Positions 30,131 to 39,751 of a stretch of 64,000 nt of DNA are shown here, piece by piece. The translations under genes were made by a program, and so were the position numbers. The notes under the pieces are model-generated. The model worked only from the letters and a program-made list of their open reading frames with translations. It made no database searches and was not told the DNA's origin. The stretch is from Sphingobium sp. AP49 (GTDB lineage: Bacteria; Pseudomonadota; Alphaproteobacteria; Sphingomonadales; Sphingomonadaceae), in NCBI RefSeq assembly GCF_000281715.2, contig NZ_CP124576.1, forward strand, positions 3,107,501-3,171,500, written 5' to 3'. Each line of letters begins with the position of its first letter. The stretch's first letter is position 1.

Positions 30131-30528
30131 AGACGGCGCAAGGGGTAGAATGTGATGGTTGCGAAATATTCTTTGTCCGCCTTTGCCTCCGAAACTGCTA
30201 TCCAGTGGATACGCTGGTGGCGGGCCTATGGGCGCGGCACTGGCGCGGACCTCTCCAACCTGACGACGCCTCGCCCTGCCCATGCAGCGCGGGGCGTCGT
30301 CATTTGCGACCGCGTCGCGATAGGGGATGGGTCGCGCCGGGGCTGCGACCGCGTCGCAAATGCCAGCAATGAAATTGCGCGGGCGGGTGGGGCGCGACAG
30401 AATATTGCGCCCACCCCCCTTTGGGTCCTCCCCGGCTCGCAAGGCTATACGGGGGCCGAAGGCGTTCGGTCTGCCAGCGTGCCGAATTTTTCGGCAAGCT
30501 TTTGTTTTTCTTTGGGTTTCGGTCGCTG
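30131..30528. other. Structured intergenic region before terminase (candidate packaging site)
   Basis: 398 bp with no convincing gene. It holds a 10-bp hairpin (TGACGACGCC at 30261-30270 with GGCGTCGTCA at 30293-30302). It also holds two exact copies of GCGACCGCGTCGC (30306-30318 and 30345-30357) inside a longer inverted repeat with ATTTGCGAC arms (30302-30310, 30353-30361). Terminase binding sites (cos/pac) usually lie just before the small-subunit gene, so this is a good candidate; early termination by the hairpin is an alternative. Confidence 0.5.
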
Positions 30529-31122
30529 ATGCTGGGGAACCTCGCCGATCTGGTGGCCACTGGCCTCGCCTCTGAACCGACGCTGCGCAAGTGGCTGAAG
30601 GATCAGCGCGACTGCGACTGGCTGAAAAAGCGCGGCTCCAACGGCGATGCCTATGAAATCGACATTGCCGGGGCCATCGCCGCATGGCGGGCAAAGGAAA
30701 ACGACAAGGCCGAAGCCGAACGGCAGAAAAGCGAAATGCTTGGCCAGATGGCCATGGACCTTGGTTTGTCTTTGCCGGCAGGCCCCGCGCTGTCGATCGC
30801 TGATCGGAAAGCCCTGATCGACGAAGAGATAGCGGCCATGAAGCTGGGGCAGCTGCGGCGCGAACTGGTTTCGGCGGCTGAGGTAGAGGCGGCGGTCGGT
30901 GATGTTCTCGCTCGCTATGCTCAGCGGGCCAGCACCTTCGCGGCCCGGCTCGCGAAGAAAATTGACCTGTCGCGTGAGCAAATCGCCGCGATCGAAACAC
31001 TACGTGCGGCGGACCAGACTTGGTTCGCCGGCCAACTGGAGAATTGGGGTAAAGGCATTGTCGATGATGGCGGCAATACCGGCTCCGCGCTGGACCCTAC
31101 CCGCCCCGACAACCGGCGGTGA
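30529..31122 (+). CDS. Terminase small subunit (Nu1/DUF1441-like)
   Basis: 197 residues from the ATG giving MLGNLADLVATGLASEPTLRK. The N-terminal winged-helix-like DNA-binding part (LRKWLKDQRDCDWLKKRGSN, then GDAYEIDIAGAIAAW) resembles lambda Nu1-type proteins. A helical C-terminus (VSAAEVEAAVGDVLARYAQR, AARLAKKIDLSREQIAAIET) would contact the large subunit. The 3' end overlaps the large-subunit gene by 59 bp. Confidence 0.85.
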   Translation: MLGNLADLVATGLASEPTLRKWLKDQRDCDWLKKRGSNGDAYEIDIAGAIAAWRAKENDKAEAERQKSEMLGQMAMDLGLSLPAGPALSIADRKALIDEEIAAMKLGQLRRELVSAAEVEAAVGDVLARYAQRASTFAARLAKKIDLSREQIAAIETLRAADQTWFAGQLENWGKGIVDDGGNTGSALDPTRPDNRR

Positions 31123-33184
31123 CATATTGCGCCGCACGGCGCACCATGTCCGCCCGCATATAAAAACGACGGTTAGTGCGTGGGCGATCGAACATCGCGA
31201 ATACGATCCCACGACCTTGCCATGGCAACCCGAAATCATGGACACGTTGTCCGATCCGGAAGTCGCCGAAGTGGGCATGATAAAGCCCAGCCAGTGCGGT
31301 GGGACTGAGATAGGTTTGGCCTGGCTGGGATGGATCGTAGACACCGATCCATCGGACACGCTGGTCTGCCAGCCCGACCAAAATATGGCGGGCATCTTTT
31401 CAAAGACGCGCTTGCGCAAGCTGATCGACGAAACCCCGGCGGTGAAGCGGAAACTGAAGCCGACCGCCGATGCCGACACGGTCCACCTGAAATTGTTTCA
31501 GGGTATGGAGCTGGCAGCGGTGTGGCCGGTCCCTTCTCAGTTTACTCAGCGCCCTGTTCGCTATGGCTGGTTGGACGATTACGACCAATATGACGAAGAT
31601 ATCGGATCGTCTAAAGACAAAGGCGGTCAGGGCAGCGGCGAAAGCCTGCTGGAAGGCCGCAATACTTCGCACGAAGGACGCGAAAAGAAGTTTATTTCTT
31701 CTTCGCCTGCGCGCGAAGATGGGGGCGGTGTAGAGGCATTTGTCGAAGGCGGCACCGACGAACGGTTGCAGCCTATATGCCCGCATTGTGGCGATCGGTG
31801 GGAAATCGACATTCTGACCGATCTTCATTTTGATCGGAAGGGTACGGCCGACGAAGCCGAGGCCAGCGCCTATGTTACATGCGCGGCTGGATGTGTGCTG
31901 GAGCCGTCAGACCGGCGGGCCGTTTTGGACAGCCTGACGGATTTGCCTGCTAAAGGTTTTGTTTCAGCGAACCCGACTGCCAGCAAGCGCCGCCGATCGT
32001 TCCGAGTGGACGGCCTGATGGCGCTGACCAGTTGGCCTAAGCTGGCACGGCTATGGCGCGAAGCGCTGATGGCATGGGAGCTGCGGCAGGACGAAAGCAA
32101 GTTGCGGACGTTCTACAACACGAAAGGTGGCAAAAATTATCGCTCGCAGGCGAGCGGCGAAAAGCCGGTGGTTTCCGCCGATCTGCGCAAGCGGTTGACG
32201 ATGGGGTGGCGCCTGGGGACGGTCCCGCGCGGCCCGACCGTGCTGAACCTGATCATCGACGTTCAGCATGACCGGTTTGAATGCGGCGTGGTCGGCTATG
32301 GTCGGGATGGGGAACGCTGGCTGATCGATCGCTTTGCGATCGACGTGATGGACGACGGGCTGACGCAGGTTTCGCCCTTCATCCACACCGAACATTGGAA
32401 AGTGCTGCTGCCCCTGTTTGATCGGAAATATCCGATGGTCGATGACGGCGGTGCCGTTGTGGGCCATGCGCCGATCCTGTCCATCACTGTCGACACTGGC
32501 GGTTCGGACAGGAAAGGCGATCAGGCAACGGCAGGCGCCAAATGGTTCTGGAATGCGGCCCGAGCGCTAGGCGTCCATCAGTCGCGGATTACGTTGGTGA
32601 AGGGCGGGTCGAACCGCGACGGCAAGAAGTTGATGCCGCCGGGCGAATTTGCCGACCAAAAGGTCAAAGGCGGGGCCAAGCGCAACAGCGCCCGCCTCTG
32701 GTTGCCGAACGTGCACAAGATCAAGAATGTCATCGACGCGAAATTGCGTCGACAGAAGCCGGGGCCTGGCTACATCCATCTTCCCGGCGGCGAGTTCGTC
32801 GACGGGACTGACCAGCGCATATTCGGCCTGACCGATGAGCATCTAGACGAAATCACGGCCGAAGAGCTGAAGAAGGGCAAGTGGGAAAAGCTGCGCGCCC
32901 GCAATGAAACGCTGGATATCCTCGTCTATGGCGAGGCCGCGATTTTGAAACCGCCATTTGCGCAGAGCCGCACTGATATGCGGTGGGTGCCGAAGGACTA
33001 TCGCATCATCTGGCCGGCGCAAGGCGTCATCGTCCTGCCCGCGCCTGCTGCCAATGATCCCGCCCCGGTTCCGTCAGCGGAGCCGGTGGCGGTCAATGCA
33101 ACACCACCGCCGCCAAAACCGGTGCGGAGCCGAACCGCTCCGCGCCGATCAGGTGGTTGGATGAACCGACTAGGAAGCCGCTAG
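31064..33184 (+). CDS. Terminase large subunit (lambda gpA type)
   Basis: 706 residues from ATGATG. The ATPase part has a variant Walker A (KPSQCGGTEIGLAW, near residue 70) and a Walker-B-like WLDDYDQYDED. A zinc-binding CPHCGDRW lies near 246. The nuclease part begins at LNLIIDVQHDRFECGVVGYG. It translocates DNA into the prohead and cuts concatemers. The length fits the GpA family (about 640-700). Confidence 0.93.
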   Translation: MMAAIPAPRWTLPAPTTGGDILRRTAHHVRPHIKTTVSAWAIEHREYDPTTLPWQPEIMDTLSDPEVAEVGMIKPSQCGGTEIGLAWLGWIVDTDPSDTLVCQPDQNMAGIFSKTRLRKLIDETPAVKRKLKPTADADTVHLKLFQGMELAAVWPVPSQFTQRPVRYGWLDDYDQYDEDIGSSKDKGGQGSGESLLEGRNTSHEGREKKFISSSPAREDGGGVEAFVEGGTDERLQPICPHCGDRWEIDILTDLHFDRKGTADEAEASAYVTCAAGCVLEPSDRRAVLDSLTDLPAKGFVSANPTASKRRRSFRVDGLMALTSWPKLARLWREALMAWELRQDESKLRTFYNTKGGKNYRSQASGEKPVVSADLRKRLTMGWRLGTVPRGPTVLNLIIDVQHDRFECGVVGYGRDGERWLIDRFAIDVMDDGLTQVSPFIHTEHWKVLLPLFDRKYPMVDDGGAVVGHAPILSITVDTGGSDRKGDQATAGAKWFWNAARALGVHQSRITLVKGGSNRDGKKLMPPGEFADQKVKGGAKRNSARLWLPNVHKIKNVIDAKLRRQKPGPGYIHLPGGEFVDGTDQRIFGLTDEHLDEITAEELKKGKWEKLRARNETLDILVYGEAAILKPPFAQSRTDMRWVPKDYRIIWPAQGVIVLPAPAANDPAPVPSAEPVAVNATPPPPKPVRSRTAPRRSGGWMNRLGSR

Positions 33185-33187
33185 ATC

Positions 33188-33748
33188 ATGATCAATCGTC
33201 TGACCGACGCCCTGCCGTCTATGCCATCGAGCATAGTGGCGGGCGACAGCCTGCGCGTGGTCCACGCCGATCTGGCCGCAACCTATCCGGCATCCGAAGG
33301 CTATAGCGCCACGTTCATCTTCGTTCCCGAACGTGGCGGGTCGGCGGTCACGATCGACGGGGAAGCCAGCAGCGGGGGATGGTTGCTGTTTGCTGCCGGG
33401 TCGGTGACCGCCGATTGGGCCGTTGGCGTTATGCGCTGGTCGGTCAAGGTTGAAAGCCCAGATGGTCGTTTCACCGCCGAAAATGGCAGCATCAACATTC
33501 TGCCTGACCCAGCATCGGCGGCCGACACACGCAGCCATGCGCGCAAAACGCTCGACGCCCTGGAAGCCGTGATCGAGGGGCGGGCGTCGAAGACGGACAT
33601 GGAAACCACCCTGGCCGATGGGCGCCAGATCAAGCGCATCAGCCATGAGGAACTGGTGAAAATGCGCAAAACCTATGCCGGGCTGGTCGCGGCCGAAGAG
33701 CGCAAGCGCGGACGCGGTGGCCCGGCCCGCATATTGGTCAGCCTGTGA
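33188..33748 (+). CDS. Head-tail joining (gpW-like) protein
   Basis: 186 residues. The N-terminal 110 is beta-rich (RVVHADLAATYPASEGYSAT, then WSVKVESPDGRFTAENGSI). The C-terminus is helical (ADGRQIKRISHEELVKMRK, TYAGLVAAEERKR), a pattern like lambda gpW, here with an added N-terminal domain. It lies between the terminase and portal genes, where gpW is expected. Its stop overlaps the portal start (TGATG). Confidence 0.75.
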   Translation: MINRLTDALPSMPSSIVAGDSLRVVHADLAATYPASEGYSATFIFVPERGGSAVTIDGEASSGGWLLFAAGSVTADWAVGVMRWSVKVESPDGRFTAENGSINILPDPASAADTRSHARKTLDALEAVIEGRASKTDMETTLADGRQIKRISHEELVKMRKTYAGLVAAEERKRGRGGPARILVSL

Positions 33749-35274
33749 TGCGGATATTCGGCATCCAGATCGGTCGCGACACGGCAACGCAGGGTGCGGC
33801 CCCGGCCATGCCCCGTCGCCAGCGGATTGCGCGCGGCGGATATGCGCGGCGCGGATTTCAGGCCGGTGTGACCGATCGCCTGACCAGCAAGTGGACCACC
33901 ACCGACGAAACGGTGAACATGGCGCTGCTGAACCATTTGCGCCCGATGCGGGCGCGCAGCCGCGACTTCGGGCGCAATAATGAATATGGCCGCAAATTCC
34001 TGTCGCTGGTTCGTACCCATATCATCGGCCCGGCGGGTTTCACGCTGAAGGTCGACTGCCGCCGCCCCGACGGAACGCCGGACCAGCAGGACAGCAAGCG
34101 CATTGCCCGCGCCTATAAGAAATGGAGCAAACGCGGCAATTTCGATGTGACGGGACGGCTGAGCGAAACGCAATTCGACGCTCTGGCCATCACGATGATC
34201 GCGCGCGATGGCGAAGTGCTGATCCGCATGGTGGAAGGCCGCGACCGTGGCCTGCATCGCTTCCAGCTTCAACTGCTGTCCGGCCATCTGCTGGACGAAG
34301 GCCATAATATGGACCTGGCGAACGGTCACCGCATCCGCATGGGTGTGGAGTTCGACGCCTGGATGAAGCCAGTGGCCTATCATCTTCGGATCATGAGCGG
34401 GTCGGCTGACATGCACGGCACCGCCAGTCAGCGCTATGAACGGGTCAGCGCCGACGAAATTCTGCATCTGTTCGTGCCGGAGGAAATCGACCAGTGGCGC
34501 GGCATCCCATGGGCCTATGTTGCCCTGCGCGATGCCAAGCATCTGGATCAGTTTGACGAAGCGGCGCTGGTCGCGGCGAATGTCGGCGCCGCCAAGATGG
34601 GCTTTTTCCAGCAGAAAGACCCTGAGGCTGGTCCACCGATGCAGCGTGAGGGGGAAGACGATGGCGACGGATATGCCGATCAGCAGGACTTCGTCACGGC
34701 GGCCGAACCGGGAACGTTCGATGTCATTCCCGACGGCTATGAGCTGAAGGAATATGACCCGACCTATCCCAATGAGGTCTATGATCCGTTCACCCGCAAC
34801 GTTTTGCGGCGGCTGTCGACCGGCCTGCTGGTCGCCAATCACAGCCTGACCGGCGATCTGACACAGGTGAATTTCAGTTCCATTCGCGCCGGCACCCTGG
34901 ATGAGCGCGACATGTGGAAGATGCTTCAGGGCTTCTATGCGGAAGCGAAGGAAGTCATTTTCGGCCGCTGGCTGGGCGTATCGATGATCTATGATCCGGA
35001 CCTGAAGGCCCTGCCCTACAGCAAGTTCGACAAGTTCAACGCGCCGGTGTTTTTCGGCCGCCGTTGGGATTGGGTAGATCCCAAGAATGACGCCGCCGCC
35101 GATCGCGAGGCGGTCGCGCTGGGGGTCCGCAGCCGGGCGGAAATCATCCGCGAGCGCGGCCGCGACCCTGATGAGGTCTGGGCCGAACTGGACAGCGAGA
35201 AGGAACGGGGCATGGCGACGCCACATGCGGGCGGCGGCAATAGCAATGCGGGCACGGCATCCGCCGCCGCCTGA
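33748..35274 (+). CDS. Portal protein (lambda gpB family)
   Basis: About 508 residues. Family landmarks are FGRNNEYGRKFLSLVRTHI, ITMIARDGEVLIRMVEG, ERVSADEILHLFVPEEIDQW, QWRGIPWAYVALRDAKHLDQ and FSSIRAGTLDERDMWKMLQG. The portal forms the dodecameric vertex ring through which DNA enters. A GTG one codon upstream is possible. The C-terminus is Gly/Ala-rich. Confidence 0.94.
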   Translation: MRIFGIQIGRDTATQGAAPAMPRRQRIARGGYARRGFQAGVTDRLTSKWTTTDETVNMALLNHLRPMRARSRDFGRNNEYGRKFLSLVRTHIIGPAGFTLKVDCRRPDGTPDQQDSKRIARAYKKWSKRGNFDVTGRLSETQFDALAITMIARDGEVLIRMVEGRDRGLHRFQLQLLSGHLLDEGHNMDLANGHRIRMGVEFDAWMKPVAYHLRIMSGSADMHGTASQRYERVSADEILHLFVPEEIDQWRGIPWAYVALRDAKHLDQFDEAALVAANVGAAKMGFFQQKDPEAGPPMQREGEDDGDGYADQQDFVTAAEPGTFDVIPDGYELKEYDPTYPNEVYDPFTRNVLRRLSTGLLVANHSLTGDLTQVNFSSIRAGTLDERDMWKMLQGFYAEAKEVIFGRWLGVSMIYDPDLKALPYSKFDKFNAPVFFGRRWDWVDPKNDAAADREAVALGVRSRAEIIRERGRDPDEVWAELDSEKERGMATPHAGGGNSNAGTASAAA

Positions 35275-35289
35275 TTTCAGGAGACAGTC

Positions 35290-37299
35290 ATGAGTAAAGT
35301 TGCCCTCGCCCTGCTGGCGGGAACGATGATGGCTGGCCCGCAGATGCGGGACAGCGAACCCGACCAGACCTTGCGTCGGGACATGCAATTCACCCTGCGG
35401 GCCGAAGCGATCGACGTGGAGGCCCGCACCGTCGAACTGAGCTTCTCCAGCGAAGAGCCTTATGAACGCTGGTGGGGCACCGAAATTCTGGATCACGCCG
35501 ATACCGCAATCCGCCTTGGCCGGCTGAACGGTGGCGGCGCGCTCCTGATGGACCACAATAGCCGCGACCAGGTGGGTGTTGTGGAACGTGCCTGGATTTC
35601 AGGCAGGAAAGGCCGCGCGACGGTTCGATTTGGACGATCGGCCCGCGCGCAAGAGGTCTTTCAGGATGTCCAAGACGGCATCCGCAAACTGGTCAGCGTG
35701 GGTTATCGCATCGTCGAAATGGTGTTGGCGCAGCGTGACGGCGACAATGCGACCTATCGGGTAACCGATTGGGAGCCATACGAAATCAGTCTGGTTTCGA
35801 TCCCTGCTGACACAACCGTTGGCGTCGGCCGCGAAGGCGAGCCGCCCGCTTTTGATCCCCGTTCCCTTGTTAAAGAGGAAGATGACATGAACTTTGGCAC
35901 CCGTAATGCGGGCGGTGGTGCTGCTGCGCCTGCCGCCCTCGCTGCTGCATCCGCCGCCCAGACGGCCGTCGAACATCGCTCGGCCGTTCCGGCCCAGCCT
36001 GTCGCCCCTGTCCTTGACGCAGCGGCCATCGCCGCCGCCGAACGCGACCGCTCCAACCATATTCGCGCCATGGCCGCGCGGCTCAACTGTCGCGAGCTGG
36101 GCGACGCTGCGGTCAATGACGGCCGTTCGGTCGAACAGTTCATTCGCGATTTCGAAGCGCAGGCGGGCAACGCAACCCCGATCCGCACGGCCGAAACGCC
36201 GCTAATCGGCATGGGCGAGAATGACGTGCGCAGCTTCAGCTTCGTGCGCCTGATGAACGCCCTGGCGAACCCCACCGACGCGCAGGCCCAGCGGGCCGCC
36301 GGTTTCGAACTGGAATGTTCGGCCGCCGCTTTGCAGCGTGGCCATGCTTCGGCGAAGGCCGGGGCGCTGCGCATCCCGCTGGACGTTCTGCGCGCCGATA
36401 TCAACGGTGAGGCCCGTGACCTGAATGTTGGCACCGCCACTGCCGGCGGCCACACGGTCGCGACCGATCTGCTGGCAGGCAGCTTTATCGAGCTGTTGCG
36501 CAATGCGATGGCGCTGACTGGCCTGGGCGTCCGCATCCTGGGCGACCTGAACGGCAATCTGGCCATTCCGCGCCAGACCGGCGGCGCCACCGCCTATTGG
36601 GTCGGCGAAGGTGCGTCACCTACCGAGAGCCAGCAGGCGTTCGATCAGGTGGCCCTGTCGCCCAAAACCGTCGCGGCCTTTACCGACATGACCCGCCAGC
36701 TGCTGATGCAGTCGTCGATCGATGTGGAGTCCTTCGTGCGTCAAGACATTGCGCTCTCGATCGCGCTCGCCCTCGACCTGGCCGGCGTGAATGGTTCGGG
36801 ATCGGCCAATCAGCCGCGTGGCCTTCTCAACACCACTGGCATCGGTTCGGTGATCGGTGGTGCCAATGGCGCGGCGCCGACCTGGGAACATGTCGTCAAG
36901 CTGGAAACGGCGGTCGCCAATGCCAATGCCGAGCTTGGCAGCCTCGGCTACCTGACCAACACGAAGGTTCGCGGCAAGCTGAAGCTGACCCAGAAGTTCG
37001 CCGGCACCAATGGCGATCCGGTCTGGGAACGCGGCAACGAGATGAACGGCTACCGCGCCGCCGTCTCCAATCAGGTTCCGTCGAACCTGACCAAGGGCAC
37101 GGCCATCAATTGCTCGCCGATCATTTACGGCAATTGGGCCGACATGCTGATCGGCATGTGGGGCGGCCTCGACGTGCTGGTCAACCCCTACATTCTTTCG
37201 GGCACCGGGTCGGTTCGCATCGAAGCCTTCCAGTCGGCGGACATCGCCGTCCGCCACGCGGAAAGCTTCGCCGTCATGGGCGATGCCCTGACCGACTAA
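35290..37299 (+). CDS. Prohead protease-major capsid protein fusion (HK97 type)
   Basis: 669 residues. Residues 30-195 are an HK97-type (U35) prohead protease with the catalytic His in LLMDHNSRDQVG and the Ser in KLVSVGYRIVEM. Residues 200-300 are an Ala-rich scaffold-like delta segment. Residues 305-669 are the HK97-fold capsid (GGHTVATDLLAGSFIELLRN, AYWVGEGASPTESQQAFDQV, the GSGSANQPRGLLNTTGIG loop). An internal ATG (MNFGTRNAGG, nt 35887) after GAGGAAGAT could start a separate scaffold-capsid product. Self-cleavage would release mature capsid. Confidence 0.95.
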   Translation: MSKVALALLAGTMMAGPQMRDSEPDQTLRRDMQFTLRAEAIDVEARTVELSFSSEEPYERWWGTEILDHADTAIRLGRLNGGGALLMDHNSRDQVGVVERAWISGRKGRATVRFGRSARAQEVFQDVQDGIRKLVSVGYRIVEMVLAQRDGDNATYRVTDWEPYEISLVSIPADTTVGVGREGEPPAFDPRSLVKEEDDMNFGTRNAGGGAAAPAALAAASAAQTAVEHRSAVPAQPVAPVLDAAAIAAAERDRSNHIRAMAARLNCRELGDAAVNDGRSVEQFIRDFEAQAGNATPIRTAETPLIGMGENDVRSFSFVRLMNALANPTDAQAQRAAGFELECSAAALQRGHASAKAGALRIPLDVLRADINGEARDLNVGTATAGGHTVATDLLAGSFIELLRNAMALTGLGVRILGDLNGNLAIPRQTGGATAYWVGEGASPTESQQAFDQVALSPKTVAAFTDMTRQLLMQSSIDVESFVRQDIALSIALALDLAGVNGSGSANQPRGLLNTTGIGSVIGGANGAAPTWEHVVKLETAVANANAELGSLGYLTNTKVRGKLKLTQKFAGTNGDPVWERGNEMNGYRAAVSNQVPSNLTKGTAINCSPIIYGNWADMLIGMWGGLDVLVNPYILSGTGSVRIEAFQSADIAVRHAESFAVMGDALTD

Positions 37300-37353
37300 T
37301 CCATCCTCCAGCGAGGGCCGGGCATCCCGTCCGGCCCAAAGGGAAACAGCATC

Positions 37354-37527
37354 ATGACCACGAAAAAGCTCTACGCGCAGCGCCCCGTCGGGATCGATGG
37401 CAAGCATTTCGACCTGGGCGAGGAAGTGAAAGACGTTGCGTCCGAGCAGCTCAAGCTCGCCGAAAGGCAGGGATCGGTAGGGCCGGACAAGCCGGGCACC
37501 CCGCCGGTTCCGGAAAAAAAGGACTGA
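37354..37527 (+). CDS. Small head-completion-region protein
   Basis: 57 residues (MTTKKLYAQRPVGIDGKHFD...LGEEVKD, ending PPVPEKKD) with AAAGGGAAACAGC before the ATG. Short proteins starting with a beta-strand and 'RPVGIDGKHFDLGEEV' follow capsid genes in many alphaproteobacterial phages. It may decorate or stabilise the head, but that is unproven. Confidence 0.75.
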   Translation: MTTKKLYAQRPVGIDGKHFDLGEEVKDVASEQLKLAERQGSVGPDKPGTPPVPEKKD

Positions 37528-37607
37528 CAGGGCCGCTCGGCACAATGACAGCGCGGGCGCTGGTGGCCACGGCTACCGGCGCCCTTCTCGTTTGAAGGGC
37601 ATATTTC

Positions 37608-37775
37608 ATGAAGAGCATCACGCTTCATACCGCCGAACTCGACAATGGCGGCACCCGGCGCGAAGCCGGCGCCAGCATCGGTGTCGGCAAGGCCAAGGAT
37701 CAGATCGACCTTGATCGGGCCAAGGCGCTGGTCGCCAACGGCGGCGCTGTCGAAGAGGCAGTAGCCGCGAAATGA
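37608..37775 (+). CDS. Small protein between capsid and connector genes
   Basis: 55 residues (MKSITLHTAELDNGGTRREA...). It includes the pattern IDLDRAKALVANGGAVEEA, typical of short phage head-tail connector-region proteins. The stop overlaps the next gene start (ATGA). Function unknown. Confidence 0.7.
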   Translation: MKSITLHTAELDNGGTRREAGASIGVGKAKDQIDLDRAKALVANGGAVEEAVAAK

Positions 37776-38092
37776 CCGAATTTTCGGACGCGGCGGCGGA
37801 CCTGCATCAGGCTTTCGCCGATCCGATCACCTACACCGGTGCCGGGCTGAATGGCGCGACTATCACCGGCACCAAATATGATGTTGCCGGCGATCTCTTT
37901 CAGGGCGCCGGAAGCACCGCCCGCCGCGTCTGGTTTGAAATTCAGCAAGGCGATCTGCCGCAGGCGCCCGCCAAGCGTAACGGCGTCCGCCACACCGACC
38001 CCATGACCGGCATCACCACCGATTGGAGCGTCATCGACATCGCGCGCCGTGACGACATCGGTGCCTTCGATCTGACGGTAGAGAAAGCATGA
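37772..38092 (+). CDS. Phage tail-attachment / connector protein
   Basis: 106 residues: MTEFSDAAADLHQAFADPITYTG, a beta-rich body (FEIQQGDLPQAPAKRNGV) and VIDIARRDDIGAFDLTV. The order capsid-connector-tail terminator and the pattern match lambda FII-like head-tail joining proteins. It overlaps both neighbours by 4 bp. Confidence 0.75.
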   Translation: MTEFSDAAADLHQAFADPITYTGAGLNGATITGTKYDVAGDLFQGAGSTARRVWFEIQQGDLPQAPAKRNGVRHTDPMTGITTDWSVIDIARRDDIGAFDLTVEKA

Positions 38093-38502
38093 GCACTCGG
38101 GAAACCATCTTTGCCGCGATCGAGGCCGCGCTAGCCGCAACCGGCGCGAACGAAATCGAACGAATGCCGTCGAGCGACCCGGCATCCTTCCCGGCCCTAC
38201 ACATCATGGACGACGGCCAGGGCCAGTTGGAAGGGGAAGCCGGGTCGACCCGCTATGGCATGGCCATTTCGATCGAAGGCTATGTCGAAGGCTCTGGCGG
38301 CAGCGCCATGCACACCGCCCTCAACACCCTTCATGCTGCAACGGTCACCGCCATCATCGGCCTGATCCCGACCGTCGTCGTAATCGAAGATATTCAGGAA
38401 GGCGATTTGCGCACGGCGGTCGCGCCGCTCGCCAGTGCCGCCCGCCTCGCCTTTAGCCAGGATTTTACCATCACCTTCGCCACTCGGCGCGGGCAACCTT
38501 AA
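38089..38502 (+). CDS. Tail terminator / minor tail completion protein
   Basis: 137 residues: MSTRETIFAAIEAALAATGA, PALHIMDDGQGQLEGEAG, EGYVEGSGGSAMHTALNTLH and a C-terminal strand pair (AARLAFSQDFTITFATR). The alpha-beta layout and the place before the tail-tube gene fit gpU/gpZ-type tail-completion proteins. Confidence 0.75.
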   Translation: MSTRETIFAAIEAALAATGANEIERMPSSDPASFPALHIMDDGQGQLEGEAGSTRYGMAISIEGYVEGSGGSAMHTALNTLHAATVTAIIGLIPTVVVIEDIQEGDLRTAVAPLASAARLAFSQDFTITFATRRGQP

Positions 38503-38519
38503 CCCTATAGGAGCAAGAC

Positions 38520-39746
38520 ATGGGTGATCCCGTAATCCGCCCCGACAATGCGGTGGCGATGTTCAAGATCGAAACCACCGAAGGCGTCGACGCCGTGCCC
38601 ACGGCGGCCGATGCCTTCCCGTTCGACACAGGGCAGCAGTTCAACAGCCCGTTCACGACGGAAGACTCGACCGAAGTGACCGGCTCGTTCGTCGCCGGTG
38701 CGCCGACCGTCATCGGTCAGCCCGCCGAAATCACCTTTCGCTGCAAGATGAAGGGCGCGAACGCAGCCTATTCCGCCAGCGTCAAGCCGCCGCACCATGC
38801 CCTGCTGGTCGCGGCGGGCAAAAAAGCCTTGTTCACCGCTGCCGTCGCCGCTGCCGCTGTCACTGCCGTGGCCGGCGGGACCGCGACGCTTGCGGCCGCG
38901 TTCGCCGCCACTGCCCAAGCCTATCGCGGGATGCCGGTCAAGCTGTCAGGTGGGCCGGGCGCTGGTCGCACCACCTTCATCACCGACTATACAGCCGCCC
39001 GCGTGGCGACGCTGGCCGACAGTTTCAGCCCGGTGCTGACCACCGCGACGCAGGCGGAAATTCTGCCCAACTGGACCTATGCCGGGACCAGCCCGAAGGA
39101 TCAGTCCGCGCGCCTGACCGATCAGCCCAGCGGTACGCTGTACCTGAATGAAGACGGCGTCCTGCGCAAGTATACAGCCTGCCGTGTCAGCCTAACTGAT
39201 TGGGGCGGCGACACTGCCAAATCTGGCTTCTTCACGTTCCGCATCACCGGTATCTATGCCGGCAAGGTCGATGCGGCGATGCCAGATGCCGCCGTGCCGC
39301 TGCATAGCGGCCCGATCTTGGCGATGGGTGTCAGCGGCGTCGATCCCGCCTTTCTGGTCAATCGGCAGCAGCTTCCCATTTCGTCCTGGTCGATCGCTGA
39401 AAACACGACCCAGGAAAACCCGGAAGACCCCAACACCTTCTATGGTTTCGGCGCATCGCAGTTGGGTCGCCGCGTGCCCGAACTGCGATGCGATCCGCTT
39501 GCCACGCTGGTCGCTACGCGCAATGTCGAGGCGGATATAGCGGCGATGTCCCAATTTTCCGCACTGATCCGGGCTATTGGTGCCGCCTACAACCGCTGGG
39601 CCATCACGATGCCACTGGCGCAGCCGGTTGCGGCCGACAGTGCCACGCGCGGTTCGCTGCGGTCGGAAGACACCCGCTTCCGTCTGCTCAGCCCCGGCCG
39701 CGACGCCCAGGCGCGCGACGGCGACTCGATCCTCTGTTTCTGGTAA
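38520..39746 (+). CDS. Major tail tube protein
   Basis: 408 residues (MGDPVIRPDNAVAMFKIETTEG...). It is beta-rich with an inserted Ala/Gly-rich domain (about 105-175). The C-terminal part has SRATRGSLRSEDTR-like and RDAQARDGDSILCFW segments seen in siphophage tail-tube proteins of alphaproteobacteria. It has a TAGGAGCAAGAC ribosome site and lies just before the tail chaperone gene, the usual place. Confidence 0.82.
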   Translation: MGDPVIRPDNAVAMFKIETTEGVDAVPTAADAFPFDTGQQFNSPFTTEDSTEVTGSFVAGAPTVIGQPAEITFRCKMKGANAAYSASVKPPHHALLVAAGKKALFTAAVAAAAVTAVAGGTATLAAAFAATAQAYRGMPVKLSGGPGAGRTTFITDYTAARVATLADSFSPVLTTATQAEILPNWTYAGTSPKDQSARLTDQPSGTLYLNEDGVLRKYTACRVSLTDWGGDTAKSGFFTFRITGIYAGKVDAAMPDAAVPLHSGPILAMGVSGVDPAFLVNRQQLPISSWSIAENTTQENPEDPNTFYGFGASQLGRRVPELRCDPLATLVATRNVEADIAAMSQFSALIRAIGAAYNRWAITMPLAQPVAADSATRGSLRSEDTRFRLLSPGRDAQARDGDSILCFW

Positions 39747-39751
39747 GGCCC

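Noticed and set aside
30152..30529. 125-codon frame in the pre-terminase gap
   Set aside because: Low-quality composition and crosses hairpins and inverted repeats; the region looks regulatory.
33673..35556. 627-codon frame opposite the portal gene
   Set aside because: Antisense to a recognisable portal; no family features.
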